61,262 nt of DNA from CAG-390 sp964579135 (GTDB lineage Bacteria > Bacillota > Clostridia > Oscillospirales > CAG-272), in the NCBI GenBank assembly GCA_964579135.1, contig CAZOFD010000006.1, forward strand, positions 1 to 61,262, in the 5' to 3' direction. The notes beneath the pieces were generated by a model, which was given only the letters and a program-made list of their open reading frames with translations, was not told the origin of the DNA and did no database searches. Shown here piece by piece: positions 19,050 through 26,270 of the stretch. Within the stretch, counting starts at the first letter, position 1; every line of letters starts with the position of its first letter. Position numbers and translations under genes: made by a program.

Positions 19050-20041
19050 AATCTTTCACACGCTCCTTTGGCGGCGTAATAAGCCTCGCGAGATTTGTAA
19101 ACGCCGAATTTGAACAACCTTGCCAGTTGTTTCATAGCGAACGGTATCAGCCGTACCGCAAAATTGTAAAGCAGCACGCCCGCAAAAAGCACGGCGGCGG
19201 CGACGATGACCGCAAGCCCGATCTCGAAAAATCCGACAGCCGTCGCTTTTTCTATCAGTTGTACGACGCCGTAAACGAGCCCAACGAGCGAGACGACCGT
19301 GCCGGCGGAAACGAAAAGTATCAAAAAAGCTATGGCGAGTATCATTCCGAGCGCGAGGAACAGCCAAAATCCGAGGTAAAGCAGCACCGCAACGAGCGCG
19401 GCTATCACGGCAAGCGGAATAGCGACGCAAACGACGACCTTAAAGAGCTTTTCGTTCTCTTGGGGGACGGGATTTGCGGGGGATTTTTCTTTCCGCGCGT
19501 TTTCGCTTGCGTTATTCGATTTGTTCGCCGGTGAGGGCGAGTTCTGTTTTGCGGGGACGGAGAATCTCGGCTTTTTCCCGTCCGCGCGTTTTTTCGCGTT
19601 TTTCGCCGCGACGTCGGAGCGGTGCTCGCGCTTTTTGTCCCTTGCCGCGAGCAGGCGATCCTCCGCGTTCCTGTTCGGCGCGAATTTGTCAACGTTTTTG
19701 GGCGTTTGCGCTACGGCTTTTGCGGCGGGGCACTCGCTTTTTGCGCTTTTTCCGTCGTATCTTTTAACGTCGGATTCACGTTCTGCGCGAGCGGCGTTTT
19801 GCACGATCTCATCGGATACGTGAGCCGGGCGTCGCTGCTCTGCGCCCGGAGATTTGGGGGCGCTTGCGAGAGCTTTGGCGATGCCGTCCGCCATATCAGC
19901 GGGGTCGACGTCGATATCCTCCATACCGCTGTTGTCGATGTACGAAAGAACTCGCTCGACTTGGGCGTTGATAACGCTTTGCTCGATACCCATATTCGTC
20001 AAATGCTTTACGAGCGATTCCGCAAATTCGTTTTTCTTCAT
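19046..20041 (-). CDS. HAAS/DUF1700-like membrane protein with long charged linker
   Basis: It has 331 residues. The N-terminal ~60 residues (EFAESLVKHLTNMG, then a DIDVDPADMADGIAKAL helix) resemble a HAAS-type helical signalling domain. A ~100-residue Lys/Asn/Pro/Ala-rich linker follows (about 70-195), and then about four hydrophobic helices. In Bacillota, HAAS proteins are often paired with DUF4097 proteins and a PadR regulator; the DUF4097 partner is here, the PadR is not. The leader shows the SD-hairpin layout. Confidence 0.55.
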   Translation of the reverse strand: MKKNEFAESLVKHLTNMGIEQSVINAQVERVLSYIDNSGMEDIDVDPADMADGIAKALASAPKSPGAEQRRPAHVSDEIVQNAARAERESDVKRYDGKSAKSECPAAKAVAQTPKNVDKFAPNRNAEDRLLAARDKKREHRSDVAAKNAKKRADGKKPRFSVPAKQNSPSPANKSNNASENARKEKSPANPVPQENEKLFKVVVCVAIPLAVIAALVAVLLYLGFWLFLALGMILAIAFLILFVSAGTVVSLVGLVYGVVQLIEKATAVGFFEIGLAVIVAAAVLFAGVLLYNFAVRLIPFAMKQLARLFKFGVYKSREAYYAAKGACERL

Positions 20042-20075
20042 TTTACTGTGCTTTTATGGATAAAAAGCGTCCTTT
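20042..20075 (-). promoter_or_regulatory. Ribosome binding site with hairpin spacer before the HAAS-like gene
   Basis: Minus strand: AAAGGA (20070-20075), 1 nt, stem GCTTTT/AAAAGC (20050-20055 and 20063-20068, 7-nt loop), then 8 nt to the ATG. No SD lies in the 8 nt. With the stem formed the SD would be about 9-10 nt from the start. Confidence 0.6.
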
Positions 20076-20090
20076 CTCGAGGAAATGGAT

Positions 20091-20129
20091 CTGCAGGCAG
20101 GTATGGCGTGCGAACTTTACCTGCCGCAG
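20091..20129 (-). other. Inverted repeat in the 20.1 kb intergenic region
   Basis: CTGCAGGCAGGT (20091-20102) and ACCTGCCGCAG (20119-20129) form an 11-bp imperfect stem upstream of the HAAS-like gene. There is no long T-run. It could be a leader structure or operator; its function is unknown. Confidence 0.35.
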
Positions 20130-20180
20130 GCAATATTTTTCGCATAATTTAAAAAACGTTGCGCACAGGTGCGAAAAATG

Positions 20181-20189
20181 TGATATAAT
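20181..20189 (+). promoter_or_regulatory. Extended -10 promoter for trmB-truB
   Basis: TGATATAAT is an extended -10 (TG-N-TATAAT) about 57 nt upstream of trmB. A weak -35 may lie in GCGCAC at 17 nt. Confidence 0.6.
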
Positions 20190-20245
20190 GGTAGTTGCAA
20201 CAACGCATTTTTTTTATTATAACAGATTCAGAGAGAAAATTCAAG

Positions 20246-20917
20246 ATGAGAATGAGAAAAAAAAAGCATTCCGCGGAAAGAATAGAGGCTTGCTCGCGGA
20301 TATTGATAAAGGAGCCTATGGAGTGCCGCACGTTGCTGCCGCAACTGTTCGGTAACGACAAAGAACTTTTTTTGGAGCTCGGGTGCGGCAAGGGCGATTT
20401 CGCAAACGGCTTGAGCAGAAAGTATCCTAATTGCGGTATCGTTGCCGTAGAGCGGGTGCCCGACGTGGCAATGACGGCGCTCGAAAAGTCTATGGCGGAC
20501 GTTGAGGAGCGCGAGGATAACCTCAGATTTATTATAGGCAACGCGCAGTACCTCGAGGATTGGTTTGCGCCCGGCATGTTTCGCCGTATATACGTTAATT
20601 TTTGCGATCCTTGGTGCAAAAAAGGCTATCACAAACGTCGTCTTACCGCGCCGAGTTATCTCGAGGTATATCGCAAACTTTTGGTACCGGGCGGTGAATT
20701 GCGCTTTAAGACGGATAACGAACCGCTTTTCGATTGGTCTTGCGACGGATTTAAAGAAGCGGGGCTGGAATTTACCTTTTACACCCGCGATCTGCACGCG
20801 AGCGAGCTTGCGGGCGAAAATATCGTTACCGAATACGAGAGCAAATTTTCCTCTATGGGGATGAACATATATTCCGCGCACGTGCGCTTTAACGAACGGA
20901 GCGGAGACGATGAATAA
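20246..20917 (+). CDS. trmB: tRNA (guanine-N7-)-methyltransferase TrmB
   Basis: SAM-dependent enzyme making m7G46 in tRNAs. It has 223 residues. SAM-binding motif I is LELGCGKGDF; the family signature reads NFCDPWCKKGYHKRR (usual FSDPWPKKRHHKRR); and the C-terminal FKTDNE is present. The start MRMRKKKH is chosen because it matches the family N-terminus and has a GAGAG upstream; longer in-frame starts lack this. It overlaps truB by 8 nt. Confidence 0.95.
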   Translation: MRMRKKKHSAERIEACSRILIKEPMECRTLLPQLFGNDKELFLELGCGKGDFANGLSRKYPNCGIVAVERVPDVAMTALEKSMADVEEREDNLRFIIGNAQYLEDWFAPGMFRRIYVNFCDPWCKKGYHKRRLTAPSYLEVYRKLLVPGGELRFKTDNEPLFDWSCDGFKEAGLEFTFYTRDLHASELAGENIVTEYESKFSSMGMNIYSAHVRFNERSGDDE

Positions 20918-21824
20918 TCTGCACGACGAACCTTACGGCGTGCTTGCGGTCAATAAACCGTCGGGTATGACCTCGCACGACGTCGTTAACGTTGCCCGTC
21001 GTGCCCTCGGAACGAAGCAGATAGGGCATACGGGAACGCTTGACCCTATGGCGACGGGAGTTTTGGTTTTGCTCGTGGGGCGCGCCGCCAAGGCTTCGGA
21101 GTATGCCGTGTGCCATACGAAGACCTATCGTGCCGTTTTTCGCCTCGGGCTTACTACCGATACGGAGGACGTGACAGGCAAAGTGCTTAGCGAGTGCGGC
21201 TCGTTGCCCGAGCCCGCGGACGTCGTCGCTTGCGCCGAAAGTTTTTGCGGCGATATTATGCAAGTGCCGCCGATGTACAGCGCTATCAAGTGCGGCGGAC
21301 GCAAATTGTGCGACGTCGCTCGTGCGGGCGGAGTGGTCGAGCGAGAGCCGCGAAGCGTGCATATTTACGAGATAAGCGCCGAGCATATCGGCGGAGCTGA
21401 TTACGCTTTGCGCGTTACGTGTTCCGCCGGAACGTATATCAGAACGCTTTGCGCCGACATCGGTGCAAAACTCGGGTGCGGCGGAGTTATGGCTGCGCTT
21501 TGCCGCACCTCGGTGGGGGATTTCGCTATAGAAAACACGTTATCCGTTGAGGAGCTGAAAACACTGCCTAAAGAGGAGATAGAAAAGCATTTTACGGATG
21601 TCGAGCGGCTGTTTTTCGACCTCGGTAAGATACGGTTGAACGCTTTTTTCGAAAAGCTTTTCAGATCCGGCTGCGAGATCTATCTTAAAAAGATAGGCAT
21701 TACCGCCACCGTCGGGCGCAGATTTCGGGTGTGTGACGAAAACGGCGAGTTTTTCGCGATCGCGGAAGTGCGCGAATATGCCGGCGGTGCGGCTATAAAA
21801 TCGCTCAAATTATTCGTTCTGTAA
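20910..21824 (+). CDS. truB: tRNA pseudouridine synthase B
   Basis: Makes pseudouridine 55 in the T-loop of most tRNAs. It has 304 residues. The catalytic Asp45 is in GHTGTLDPMATGVL, and the motifs YKAVFRLG-like KTYRAVFRLG and CSAGTYIRTLC are present. The start overlaps trmB, with GGAG just before it, so translation is coupled. The C-terminal ~60 residues are less conserved but at normal length. Confidence 0.96.
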   Translation: MNNLHDEPYGVLAVNKPSGMTSHDVVNVARRALGTKQIGHTGTLDPMATGVLVLLVGRAAKASEYAVCHTKTYRAVFRLGLTTDTEDVTGKVLSECGSLPEPADVVACAESFCGDIMQVPPMYSAIKCGGRKLCDVARAGGVVEREPRSVHIYEISAEHIGGADYALRVTCSAGTYIRTLCADIGAKLGCGGVMAALCRTSVGDFAIENTLSVEELKTLPKEEIEKHFTDVERLFFDLGKIRLNAFFEKLFRSGCEIYLKKIGITATVGRRFRVCDENGEFFAIAEVREYAGGAAIKSLKLFVL

Positions 21825-21857
21825 GAGCGGATAAGTTCTCGAGCTTTCTTGCGATTC

Positions 21858-21911
21858 GTGCGTCTCGCGCCGAAACGGTCTCCCCGTGCGGCGCGAGACG
21901 CACTTTGCTTT
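21858..21911 (+). terminator. Terminator after truB
   Basis: A perfect 15-bp GC-rich stem (21858-21872 with 21889-21903) with a 16-nt loop, followed by TTTGCTTTT. Confidence 0.8.
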
Positions 21912-21979
21912 TCGCACGGCTTCGTTTGCCGAATAAGGCGGTCGTCGACGTTCGCAGACCGGACGCCGACGATTTATGT

Positions 21980-22016
21980 AAAAAACAAAAGACCGCCGCA
22001 ATCGCGGCGGTCTTTT
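21980..22016 (-). terminator. Terminator of tRNA-Thr
   Basis: On the minus strand a 13-bp stem (AAAAGACCGCCGC with its complement, 4-nt loop) followed by TGTTTTTT, immediately after the tRNA CCA end. Confidence 0.9.
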
Positions 22017-22091
22017 GGAGCTGCTAATCAGAGTCGAACTGATGACCTCATGCTTACCAAGCATGTGCTCTACCAACTGAGCCATAGCAGC
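22016..22091 (-). tRNA. tRNA-Thr (GGT anticodon)
   Basis: A 76-nt cloverleaf on the minus strand. The acceptor stem is GCTGCTA/TAGCAGC. The D-arm is GCTCAGTTGGTAGAGC. The anticodon stem CATGC/GCATG closes the loop TTGGTAA with anticodon GGT. The T-arm ATCAGTTCGACTCTGAT carries TTCGA. A discriminator T is followed by an encoded CCA. It has its own promoter and terminator. Confidence 0.97.
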
Positions 22092-22109
22092 GTGTACCGA
22101 ACAGATAAC

Positions 22110-22138
22110 ATTTTACCAAATAAAAACGCTTTTGTCAA
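22110..22138 (-). promoter_or_regulatory. Promoter of tRNA-Thr
   Basis: Minus strand -35 TTGACA (22133-22138), 17-nt spacer, -10 TAAAAT (22110-22115), about 18 nt upstream of the tRNA 5' end. This is a near-consensus strong promoter. Confidence 0.9.
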
Positions 22139-22209
22139 GTCCTTTTTTAAAAAATGTTGACGAAAATGCGAAAAAATCGAAAAATATCCGTCGGTGTTGC
22201 GTTTAGTAG

Positions 22210-22881
22210 TCAGAAAGAGCAGGGAGATGCGGCAGCTGCACTTTTTATGGCGTGGATCGCGCGCTTTGCGGAGGGAGCGCCGAACACGGCAGAGCCCGCT
22301 ACGATAACGTTGGCGCCGCGAGAGGTAAGCTCGCCGACGTTGTCCGCGGATATACCGCCGTCGACCTCTATGTCGCACGAATAACCGTTTTTGTCGATGA
22401 TCTCCTTAAGGTAAGATATCTTAGGCAGCGTTTCCGGCATCAGCTTTTGTCCGCCGAATCCGGGGCGAACGGTCATCACGAGCACCATATCGAGTTTGGA
22501 GAGGAATGGAACGAGAACTTCCGCGGGCGTGTCCGGAGATATCGCAAGTGAGGTGCGAACGCCTTTTTCCTTTATGCGGTCGATAAGAGCTTCGGGGTCG
22601 CGGCACGCCTCGATATGAAAAGTGATGACGTCGGCACCGGCGCGGATAAACGTATCCGCGTATCTTTCGGGATCGCATATCATAAGGTGGACGTCGAAGA
22701 GCAGATCGGTCTTTTTACGCAGTGCGGATATAACCCCCGCGCCGAACGAGATGTTTGGGACGAACGCGCCGTCCATAACGTCAAGGTGAAGCAGATCCGC
22801 GCCTGCGGCGTCTATTCTCGCAACTTCTTCGCCGAGATTGGCAAAGTCCGCAGCCAAAAGGGAGGGGGCAACGTATATCAT
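22210..22881 (-). CDS. rpe: Ribulose-phosphate 3-epimerase
   Basis: Interconverts ribulose-5-P and xylulose-5-P in the pentose phosphate pathway. It has 223 residues and is a TIM barrel. Motifs: VAPSLLAADF at the N-terminus, HLDVMDGAFVPN near 33-44, VMTVRPGFGGQ, and DIEVDGGIS near 175. The ATG at 22881 follows GAAAGGAAA; the longer in-frame extension is not family-like. It is the last gene of the tsaE-tsaB-rpiB-ispD-ispF-rpe string. Confidence 0.97.
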   Translation of the reverse strand: MIYVAPSLLAADFANLGEEVARIDAAGADLLHLDVMDGAFVPNISFGAGVISALRKKTDLLFDVHLMICDPERYADTFIRAGADVITFHIEACRDPEALIDRIKEKGVRTSLAISPDTPAEVLVPFLSKLDMVLVMTVRPGFGGQKLMPETLPKISYLKEIIDKNGYSCDIEVDGGISADNVGELTSRGANVIVAGSAVFGAPSAKRAIHAIKSAAAASPCSF

Positions 22882-22970
22882 TTCGTTTCCTTTCGTGTCC
22901 CGCGGGCAACTTTGCCGCGGGAGCGTATATTCGGTGTTTTTTGGAGCGCTTTTTTGGGGGAGGCGGAGAG

Positions 22971-23447
22971 TTATTTGAGCTCGCTCAAAAGACAAACCGC
23001 GTGCGCGGCTATCCCCTCGCCGCGACCGGAAAATCCGAGTCCTTCTTCGGTTGTGGCTTTTATGCTTACGCGATCGACGGAAATTCCGAGAGCGTCGGCG
23101 AGATTTTGCCGCATCTGCGGGATAAATCGTGCGATTTTCGGTGCCTGAGCTATGACCGTCGAGTCGACGTTTTCGACGACGTACCCCACCTCTTTAACGA
23201 GGCTGCAAGCGGCGCGCGCCAATTCCAAACTGTTTGCGCCTTTGTATCTCGCGTCGGTATCGGGGAAATGCGTGCCGATGTCTCCGAGGGCTGCCGCGCC
23301 GAGCAGGGCGTCGGTTACGGCGTGCGTAAGCACGTCGGCGTCGGAATGCCCGAGCAGACCGAGGCGGTAGTCTATCTTTACGCCGCCGAGAATAAGATCT
23401 CTGCCCTCGGTCAGGCGATGTACGTCATATCCGTGACCTATCCTCAT
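22971..23447 (-). CDS. ispF: 2-C-methyl-D-erythritol 2,4-cyclodiphosphate synthase
   Basis: Non-mevalonate isoprenoid enzyme that cyclises CDP-ME phosphate. It has 158 residues. Zinc ligands are D8 and H10 in GYDVHRL and His42 in HSDADVLTHA. FPDTDARYKGA and the C-terminal TTEEGLGFSGRGEGIA are family signatures. The start overlaps the ispD stop (ATGA), so the two are coupled. Confidence 0.97.
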   Translation of the reverse strand: MRIGHGYDVHRLTEGRDLILGGVKIDYRLGLLGHSDADVLTHAVTDALLGAAALGDIGTHFPDTDARYKGANSLELARAACSLVKEVGYVVENVDSTVIAQAPKIARFIPQMRQNLADALGISVDRVSIKATTEEGLGFSGRGEGIAAHAVCLLSELK

Positions 23448-24238
23448 TTTTTGCCATCCTTCGTTGAGTTTTGACGCGCTTCTTTCTCGTCGTTCCTTGC
23501 CGCTATGACAGCCTCGGCGAATAAAACGTCGCTTCGGTACGTGATCTTTATATTTTCGGGCGAGCAGGGCACTATCTTAACTTTTCTGCCGATATTTTCG
23601 ACAAGGGAGTTGTCGTCGGTGGCGTCAAAACCGGAATCCGCGGCATAGTAAGCTGCCGCACGATAAAGATTTACTTCAAACACCTGCGGCGTAGCGGCGC
23701 AAAACATACCCTCGCGATCCACTCCCTCGCAGATGAAACCGTGCGAGTCGACCCTTTTCAGCGAGTCGGCGACGGGGTACGCCGCGCTTGCCGCGCGGTG
23801 CCGCATCGCCGCAAGGCAGACTTCGTTTATCTCCTCGGGGCGGACGAGCGGACGCGCAGCGTCGGCTATGGCGACGTAAGCGGTGCCACGGTCGATCGCT
23901 TCAAGCCCTTTCAGTGCGGATTCGCGGCGCGTTGCACCGCCGACGACCGTTTCTCGCAGTTTTGTTATGCCGTATGCTTTTTTATATTCGTCGTATATCG
24001 CGGCGTCACCGTCGCGCCCCACTACTACGATATCGGTAATATAATCCGCATTTTGGTATGCCGTAAGGGTGTGAACGACGGTAGGAACTCCGTTTATCGG
24101 TGCGAATTGCTTCGGCACGTCCGAGCCGAAGCGAGTACCCGAGCCCGCGGCTACGATAACGGCGGTGACGTGCCGCTTTTTCGGTTTGCCGCCGACGGCT
24201 CGCAGGACGTCGGATATGCCGACGAGCAGCTTGGTCAT
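23444..24238 (-). CDS. ispD: 2-C-methyl-D-erythritol 4-phosphate cytidylyltransferase
   Basis: Adds CMP to methylerythritol phosphate. It has 264 residues from the ATG at 24238, chosen because that ATG overlaps the rpiB stop as ATGA; a GTG two codons earlier is possible. The nucleotide-binding motif VIVAAGSGTRFG and VPKQF follow a ~25-residue N-terminal extension. Later motifs are VVGGATRRESA and IADAARPLV. ispD and ispF are adjacent as in many bacteria. Confidence 0.96.
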   Translation of the reverse strand: MTKLLVGISDVLRAVGGKPKKRHVTAVIVAAGSGTRFGSDVPKQFAPINGVPTVVHTLTAYQNADYITDIVVVGRDGDAAIYDEYKKAYGITKLRETVVGGATRRESALKGLEAIDRGTAYVAIADAARPLVRPEEINEVCLAAMRHRAASAAYPVADSLKRVDSHGFICEGVDREGMFCAATPQVFEVNLYRAAAYYAADSGFDATDDNSLVENIGRKVKIVPCSPENIKITYRSDVLFAEAVIAARNDEKEARQNSTKDGKK

Positions 24239-24708
24239 TCCCACTTACCGTCGAAGGTGCCGTCCTCAAGGTCGGAGATCATTTGTTGGCGCCTGCGGTG
24301 GCGCTCCTCGTCGAGGGCTTCGGTGGACAAAAATATTTCCGTGAATTTGCATACGGTGTCGAAATCCAAAACTCTTGCGCCCATACAGAGAACGTTTGCG
24401 TTGTTGTGTTGGCGCGTCATTTGCGTCGAATATTCGTCGGAGCAAACGGCGGCGCGTATTCCGCGGTGCTTGTTCGCCGCCATAGAAACGCCTATGCCCG
24501 TGCCGCAAATGAGGATTCCGTATGCGAATTCTCCCGATTGTATCTTGCGGCAAAGCGCGTGTACGGGCACGGGATAATCGCAGCTTTCGGACGAGTACGT
24601 ACCGGCGTCGAGGACGTAGAGCCCTTTTTCGCGCAAAAATTCGGCAAGTTTGTTTTTGTAATCGAATCCCGCGTGGTCGCAGGCAATAACGATTTTTTCG
24701 GTGATCAT
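24235..24708 (-). CDS. rpiB: Ribose 5-phosphate isomerase B
   Basis: Isomerises ribose-5-P and ribulose-5-P. It has 157 residues. RpiB family motifs are IACDHAGFDYKN at the N-terminus, CGTGIGVSMAANK in the middle, AAVCSDEYSTQMTRQHNNAN, and LCMGARV. The active-site cysteine is the one in LICGTGIG. The start at 24708 follows AGGAGA; upstream in-frame codons do not match the family. It works with Rpe in the same operon. Confidence 0.96.
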   Translation of the reverse strand: MITEKIVIACDHAGFDYKNKLAEFLREKGLYVLDAGTYSSESCDYPVPVHALCRKIQSGEFAYGILICGTGIGVSMAANKHRGIRAAVCSDEYSTQMTRQHNNANVLCMGARVLDFDTVCKFTEIFLSTEALDEERHRRRQQMISDLEDGTFDGKWE

Positions 24709-24739
24709 CGGTCGTCTCCTTAAAAAATATATAATTTTG

Positions 24740-25468
24740 TTAATTACGTTCGGTTTGAATTTTTCGTTTTTCGTCGGCGAGCTTTTCGAGGCGGTCGCGC
24801 TCCGCTTGCGGTAATCTGAGGTACGTTGCGTGCAGTTCCGCGTCGGTCGTTCGCACGCCCGCCTCGTAGCTTTCAAGCACGGAGAGCGCGACGTTGTACG
24901 CCGATTGATATATCAGCCGCTCTTCGGTCGTGTGCAAAAGTTCGCAAGGCAAAAGACGCCGCGCTTCGTCGTATCCGTCGCCGCAGAGCCAAACCCGCTT
25001 GCCGCGCGAAGCGATATCGCGCAGCAATTCGTCCGAGGAGAGCGCTCGGTCATCGGTAAGGCGCACGAGCTTACCCGATTCGCACTTGAATGCGGCGGTG
25101 TAAAATTGCCCGCGCCGTGCGTCCATAACGGGATATATAATGCGGTCGCAGTCACAGACGAGGTTGCGCGCCAACGCCTCGAGCGTCGAAACGCCGATAC
25201 ACGGCTTTCCTTTGCCGAAAGCCAAGCCTTTTACGGTAGCCGCGCCTATGCGCACGCCGGTGAAAGACCCCGGCCCCGCGGAACACCCGAACAAGTCGAC
25301 GTCGTCGACCGTCATCCCGAGCGAACGCAGCGCCGCCTCCGCCATAGGCAAAAGAGTTTCGCTGTGGGTGTTGCCGTTGTTGACGGTGTATTCCGCAAGA
25401 AGACGGCGCCCGTCGCATACGGCTACGGACGCGCTTTTTGCCGAACTGTCGCAAGCAAATATCTTCAT
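24740..25468 (-). CDS. tsaB: tRNA t6A biosynthesis protein TsaB
   Basis: Partner of TsaD/TsaE in threonylcarbamoyladenosine synthesis at A37 of ANN-decoding tRNAs; TsaB is an ASKHA-fold scaffold without its own catalysis. It has 242 residues. Motifs: ACDSSAKSASVAV, NGNTHSETLLP, GCSAGPGSFTGVRIG and AFGKGKP. It begins 1 nt after tsaE. tsaD is not in the window. Confidence 0.94.
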   Translation of the reverse strand: MKIFACDSSAKSASVAVCDGRRLLAEYTVNNGNTHSETLLPMAEAALRSLGMTVDDVDLFGCSAGPGSFTGVRIGAATVKGLAFGKGKPCIGVSTLEALARNLVCDCDRIIYPVMDARRGQFYTAAFKCESGKLVRLTDDRALSSDELLRDIASRGKRVWLCGDGYDEARRLLPCELLHTTEERLIYQSAYNVALSVLESYEAGVRTTDAELHATYLRLPQAERDRLEKLADEKRKIQTERN

Positions 25469-25469
25469 A

Positions 25470-25931
25470 TCAGTTATTCTCCGTGTCGACCTCGCAAATC
25501 TCCACCCGTCGCAAGGCGGGGGAGGAGGTCTTTTCTATCGTTACGCGCAGCAGCTTGCCGTCAACGCAATCGCTTATATTGTCAAACCATTCCACAAGGC
25601 ATATGCCCCGATCGAGATAGTCGTAAAACCCGACCGAATAAAGGTCGTCGGGGTCGGTTATGCGGTACACGTCGAAGTGGAATACGGGCACGCTGCCGCT
25701 TCGGTATTCGTTGACAATGGCGTAGGTCGGCGAGCGTACCGGCGACGACGGCGCGGCGACCGAGCAAAATCCGCGCGTAAACTCCGTTTTGCCCGCGCCG
25801 AGATCGCCGCAAAGAGCTATAAGGCGCGGCATATCCGCGTTTTCGAGTACGAGATTCGCGATTTTCGCACCGAGCGCGAAAGTCTCCTCGGGCGACGAGG
25901 TAATCTCGTTCAGCATCGTTGTTGTCTTCAT
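25470..25931 (-). CDS. tsaE: tRNA t6A biosynthesis ATPase TsaE
   Basis: P-loop ATPase that drives the TsaB-TsaD complex in t6A formation. It has 153 residues. Walker A is GDLGAGKTEFTRG near residue 44, the switch-like SPTYAIVNEY follows, and FHFDVYRI and LVEWFD are family signatures. It is first in the tsaE-rpe operon, directly behind a strong promoter. A second ATG at codon 6 is possible. Confidence 0.95.
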   Translation of the reverse strand: MKTTTMLNEITSSPEETFALGAKIANLVLENADMPRLIALCGDLGAGKTEFTRGFCSVAAPSSPVRSPTYAIVNEYRSGSVPVFHFDVYRITDPDDLYSVGFYDYLDRGICLVEWFDNISDCVDGKLLRVTIEKTSSPALRRVEICEVDTENN

Positions 25932-25957
25932 AATCCACTTCCGAATTTTATATGAAA

Positions 25958-25986
25958 ATTATATCATAAAAAAACGCTCGTGTAAA
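25958..25986 (-). promoter_or_regulatory. Promoter for tsaE-tsaB-rpiB-ispD-ispF-rpe
   Basis: Minus strand -35 TTTACA (25981-25986), 17-nt spacer, -10 TATAAT (25958-25963), 26 nt upstream of tsaE. Confidence 0.8.
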
Positions 25987-26015
25987 GTTATTTTGCGATT
26001 TTACCCCGTCCGATC

Positions 26016-26049
26016 GAAAAAACGGAGAGCGCACGGCGGCGCCCCCCGT
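26016..26049 (-). terminator. Terminator after pheS-pheT-DUF896
   Basis: Minus strand 11-bp stem (26039-26049 with 26022-26032, including G·U pairs), 6-nt loop, then TTTTTT, a few nt after the DUF896 stop. Confidence 0.85.
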
Positions 26050-26060
26050 TCTCGGAGAGA

Positions 26061-26264
26061 TCATTGCTTTTTCGCAAGCGGTTTTTTCGTTCCGTCGGGA
26101 TATTGAACGACCGTAGAGTCGAGTATCCCGCGCAGAGAGGCGCGATAGGCTTTGATATATTCTTCGCGCAACGCGGCTTGTTCGGCTTTCTCTTCTTCTG
26201 TCAGCGTGCCCTCGCGACCTTTCGCCGCCAAGGCGTTTATGCGGTCGATCTTTGCCTTATCCAT
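26061..26264 (-). CDS. DUF896 family small protein
   Basis: A 67-residue basic, helical protein of the DUF896/UPF0291 (YnzC) family. Signature: KIDRINALAAKGREGTL, then EEEKAEQAALREEYIKAYR, a helical hairpin. The cellular role is not established. It starts 6 nt after pheT and ends at a strong terminator, so it is the last cistron of the pheST transcript. Its SD (GAGATG) is weak, so coupling to pheT is likely. Confidence 0.9.
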   Translation of the reverse strand: MDKAKIDRINALAAKGREGTLTEEEKAEQAALREEYIKAYRASLRGILDSTVVQYPDGTKKPLAKKQ

Positions 26265-26270
26265 AGCATC

